DNA of 64,000 bases, taken from contig NZ_JBPAOH010000019.1 of assembly GCF_050875635.1 (NCBI RefSeq), positions 14,732-78,731 of the forward strand, in the 5' to 3' direction. The notes under the pieces are model-generated. The model saw nothing but the letters and a program-made list of their open reading frames with translations, was not told the DNA's origin and did not search any database. Numbering within the stretch: position 1 is the stretch's first letter; every line of letters starts with the position of its first letter. The stretch is from Hassallia sp050875635. GTDB lineage: Bacteria > Cyanobacteriota > Cyanobacteriia > Cyanobacteriales > Nostocaceae. The position numbers and the translations under genes are program-made. Positions 62,966 through 64,000 of the stretch are shown here, piece after piece.

Positions 62966-63085
62966 TTACTGCATAAGTTCTCAAGGCGTTTGCCTATTAA
63001 ATAAAAGAGTCAGCCAAACGATTCTAATTCCTCAAATAACGCCTTGTTTAAATCAACAACACACACAATTAATAGGTCTAAAAAC

Positions 63086-63457
63086 ATGTTGAAGAATCTT
63101 ACATTTGGTATCTTAGCTGCTGCTTTAGCTATTGCTCCTGGTGTTGCATTCGCCGGTCAAGATCAAACCAACGTCCAAGTTACCCAACAAGACGGTTTTG
63201 CACAAGATGGTAGCACCAACGCTCAAAGCTCCACCAGCACCAACGTGCAACAACAAATTCAAAACGCACAGAAAAAAGCTGGTGGTTACCGTGGCAGATA
63301 CAACAACCCCGCTTGCAGAGGTGGATCTAGTGCTCAAGCTCAAGACTCTACTCAAATTACACGCCAAAGCGGTACTGCAAGTGGCGGTTCTGTGAATGCT
63401 CAAGATAGCAGCACAGCCAGCAATCAGCGCCAACTTTTAGCTCGTCGCGGCTGCTAA
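63086..63457 (+). CDS. Secreted curlin-like repeat protein, array copy 4
   Basis: A 123-residue protein from the ATG at 63086 (MLKNLTFGILAAALAIAPGV). Repeats QDGFAQDGSTNAQSST and QSGTASGGSVNAQDSS are the most altered of the five. The linker keeps KKAGGYRGRYNNPACRGG. The spacers after copies 3 and 4 share an AGGCGTT...AACGCCTT hairpin and ATTAAATAAAAGAGTCA...CCAAACGATTC, so copies 3 and 4 form the second duplicated pair. Confidence 0.75.
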   Translation: MLKNLTFGILAAALAIAPGVAFAGQDQTNVQVTQQDGFAQDGSTNAQSSTSTNVQQQIQNAQKKAGGYRGRYNNPACRGGSSAQAQDSTQITRQSGTASGGSVNAQDSSTASNQRQLLARRGC

Positions 63458-63582
63458 TTACTGCATAAGTTCTGATGGCGTTACCTATTAAATAAAAGAG
63501 TCACCCAAACGATTCTAATTCCTCAAATAACGCCTTCTCAATTAACAACAACACTCACACACAAATATTAAGGTTTAAAACA

Positions 63583-63936
63583 ATGTTGAAGAATTTTGCT
63601 TTCGGTATCTTAGCTGCTGCTTTAGCTATTGCTCCTGGTGCAGCCTTTGCCGGTCAATCTCAAAGCAACGTGCAAGGTACCACACAAGAAGGTACTGCGA
63701 TCGATGGTAGCACCAACGCTCAAAGCTCCACAAGCAGCAACCGTCAACAACAAATTCAAAACGCACAGAAAAAAGCTGGCGCATACTACAGCCCATACTA
63801 CCGCAAAGGTAACACAAACCAATCTCAAGGCTCTGTCCAACGTACACGCCAAGATGGTGCTGCAATTGGCGGTTCTGTGAATGCTCAAGATAGCGTAACC
63901 CGCAACAACCAAAGACAAATTTTTCGCGGTCGCTAA
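63583..63936 (+). CDS. Secreted curlin-like repeat protein, array copy 5
   Basis: A 117-residue protein (MLKNFAFGILAAALAIAPGA; cleavage after AFA). Repeats QEGTAIDGSTNAQSST and QDGAAIGGSVNAQDS; the linker is KKAGAYYSPYYRKGNTNQ without Cys, and the protein ends IFRGR instead of a Cys. A TAGGCGTTG...CAACGCCCTTT hairpin follows at about 63955-63993. Whether more copies follow is outside the window. Confidence 0.75.
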   Translation: MLKNFAFGILAAALAIAPGAAFAGQSQSNVQGTTQEGTAIDGSTNAQSSTSSNRQQQIQNAQKKAGAYYSPYYRKGNTNQSQGSVQRTRQDGAAIGGSVNAQDSVTRNNQRQIFRGR

Positions 63937-64000
63937 TCGCGGAAATTGAGTTCTTAGGCGTTGGTAGTAAAAGTTTAACTTAAACAACGCCCTTTGGCTC

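Overview
The window comes from the chromosome of a filamentous, heterocyst-forming cyanobacterium (Nostocales). The evidence is a nif cluster in the Anabaena/Nostoc order, heterocyst ferredoxin FdxH, uptake hydrogenase HupSL with its own protease HupW, a PatB/CnfR-type regulator, abundant HIP1 octamers (GCGATCGC) and many heptamer-type short tandem repeats (STRR) and hairpin repeats. No tRNA, rRNA or CRISPR array was recognised.

Layout. (1) 1-3.09 kb: the right end of a DNA element that splits nifK. It carries a broken NRPS adenylation domain and, at the border, a large serine recombinase of the XisF type. Only the last ~85 codons of nifK lie to the right of the border. (2) 3.5-10.6 kb: Mo-nitrogenase C-like protein, nifE, nifN, nifX, DUF269, DUF683, nifW, hesA, hesB, fdxH and feoA, all on +, making FeMo-co scaffold, chaperone, Fe-S and electron-donor functions. 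(3) 10.9-14.1 kb: heme O synthase, an ankyrin protein, a tandem nitroreductase and a small unknown protein. (4) 14.1-18.9 kb, minus: hupW, a glutathione transferase, a small unknown, hupL and hupS. (5) 19.7-30.4 kb, plus: the extended hyp operon, running TPR protein, two small membrane proteins, NifU-Rieske fusion, NHL protein, hypF, hypC, hypD, tautomerase, hypE, hypA, hypB. (6) 30.4-33.5 kb, minus: a second copy of the small unknown protein next to a luciferase-like flavoenzyme, then a possible immunity-protein/CHAT-associated group. (7) 34.7-37.2 kb: cysK, a nitrogenase-associated ArsC-like protein and a cysteine-dioxygenase-like cupin. (8) 37.3-41.5 kb, minus: an aa3-type cytochrome oxidase operon coxB-coxA-coxC plus a fourth gene.

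(9) 42.0-45.3 kb is an accessory island with a gene fragment and IS debris at its ends. Its core is a minus-strand set: a TIR-domain protein whose C-terminal helical domain recurs in the next two proteins, both of which end in a membrane segment, followed by two 30-33 residue membrane peptides, one overlapping its neighbour as ATGA. I consider this the best candidate for an undescribed system, probably defence or cell-death related. (10) 45.5-48.5 kb: fdxB and patB/cnfR, divergent across a 1 kb AT-rich intergenic region. (11) 48.7-53.6 kb: cobU, unknowns, two glycosyltransferases and an acetyltransferase (exopolysaccharide type). (12) 53.7-60.6 kb: a LysR regulator divergent from a three-gene oxidoreductase set, then DUF2330 and RnfD-like membrane proteins and a polysaccharide deacetylase. 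(13) 60.9-64 kb: an XRE regulator and five tandem copies of a ~120-residue secreted repeat protein.

Together the first 48 kb is largely a heterocyst function cluster: nitrogenase assembly, recycling of nitrogenase-made H2 (Hup/Hyp), respiration that removes O2 (Cox), and the regulator of nif expression (PatB/CnfR). Interspersed hairpin repeats and STRRs have invaded spacers and, in frame, several genes (nifE, hypF, the RnfD-like gene, the NRPS fragment).
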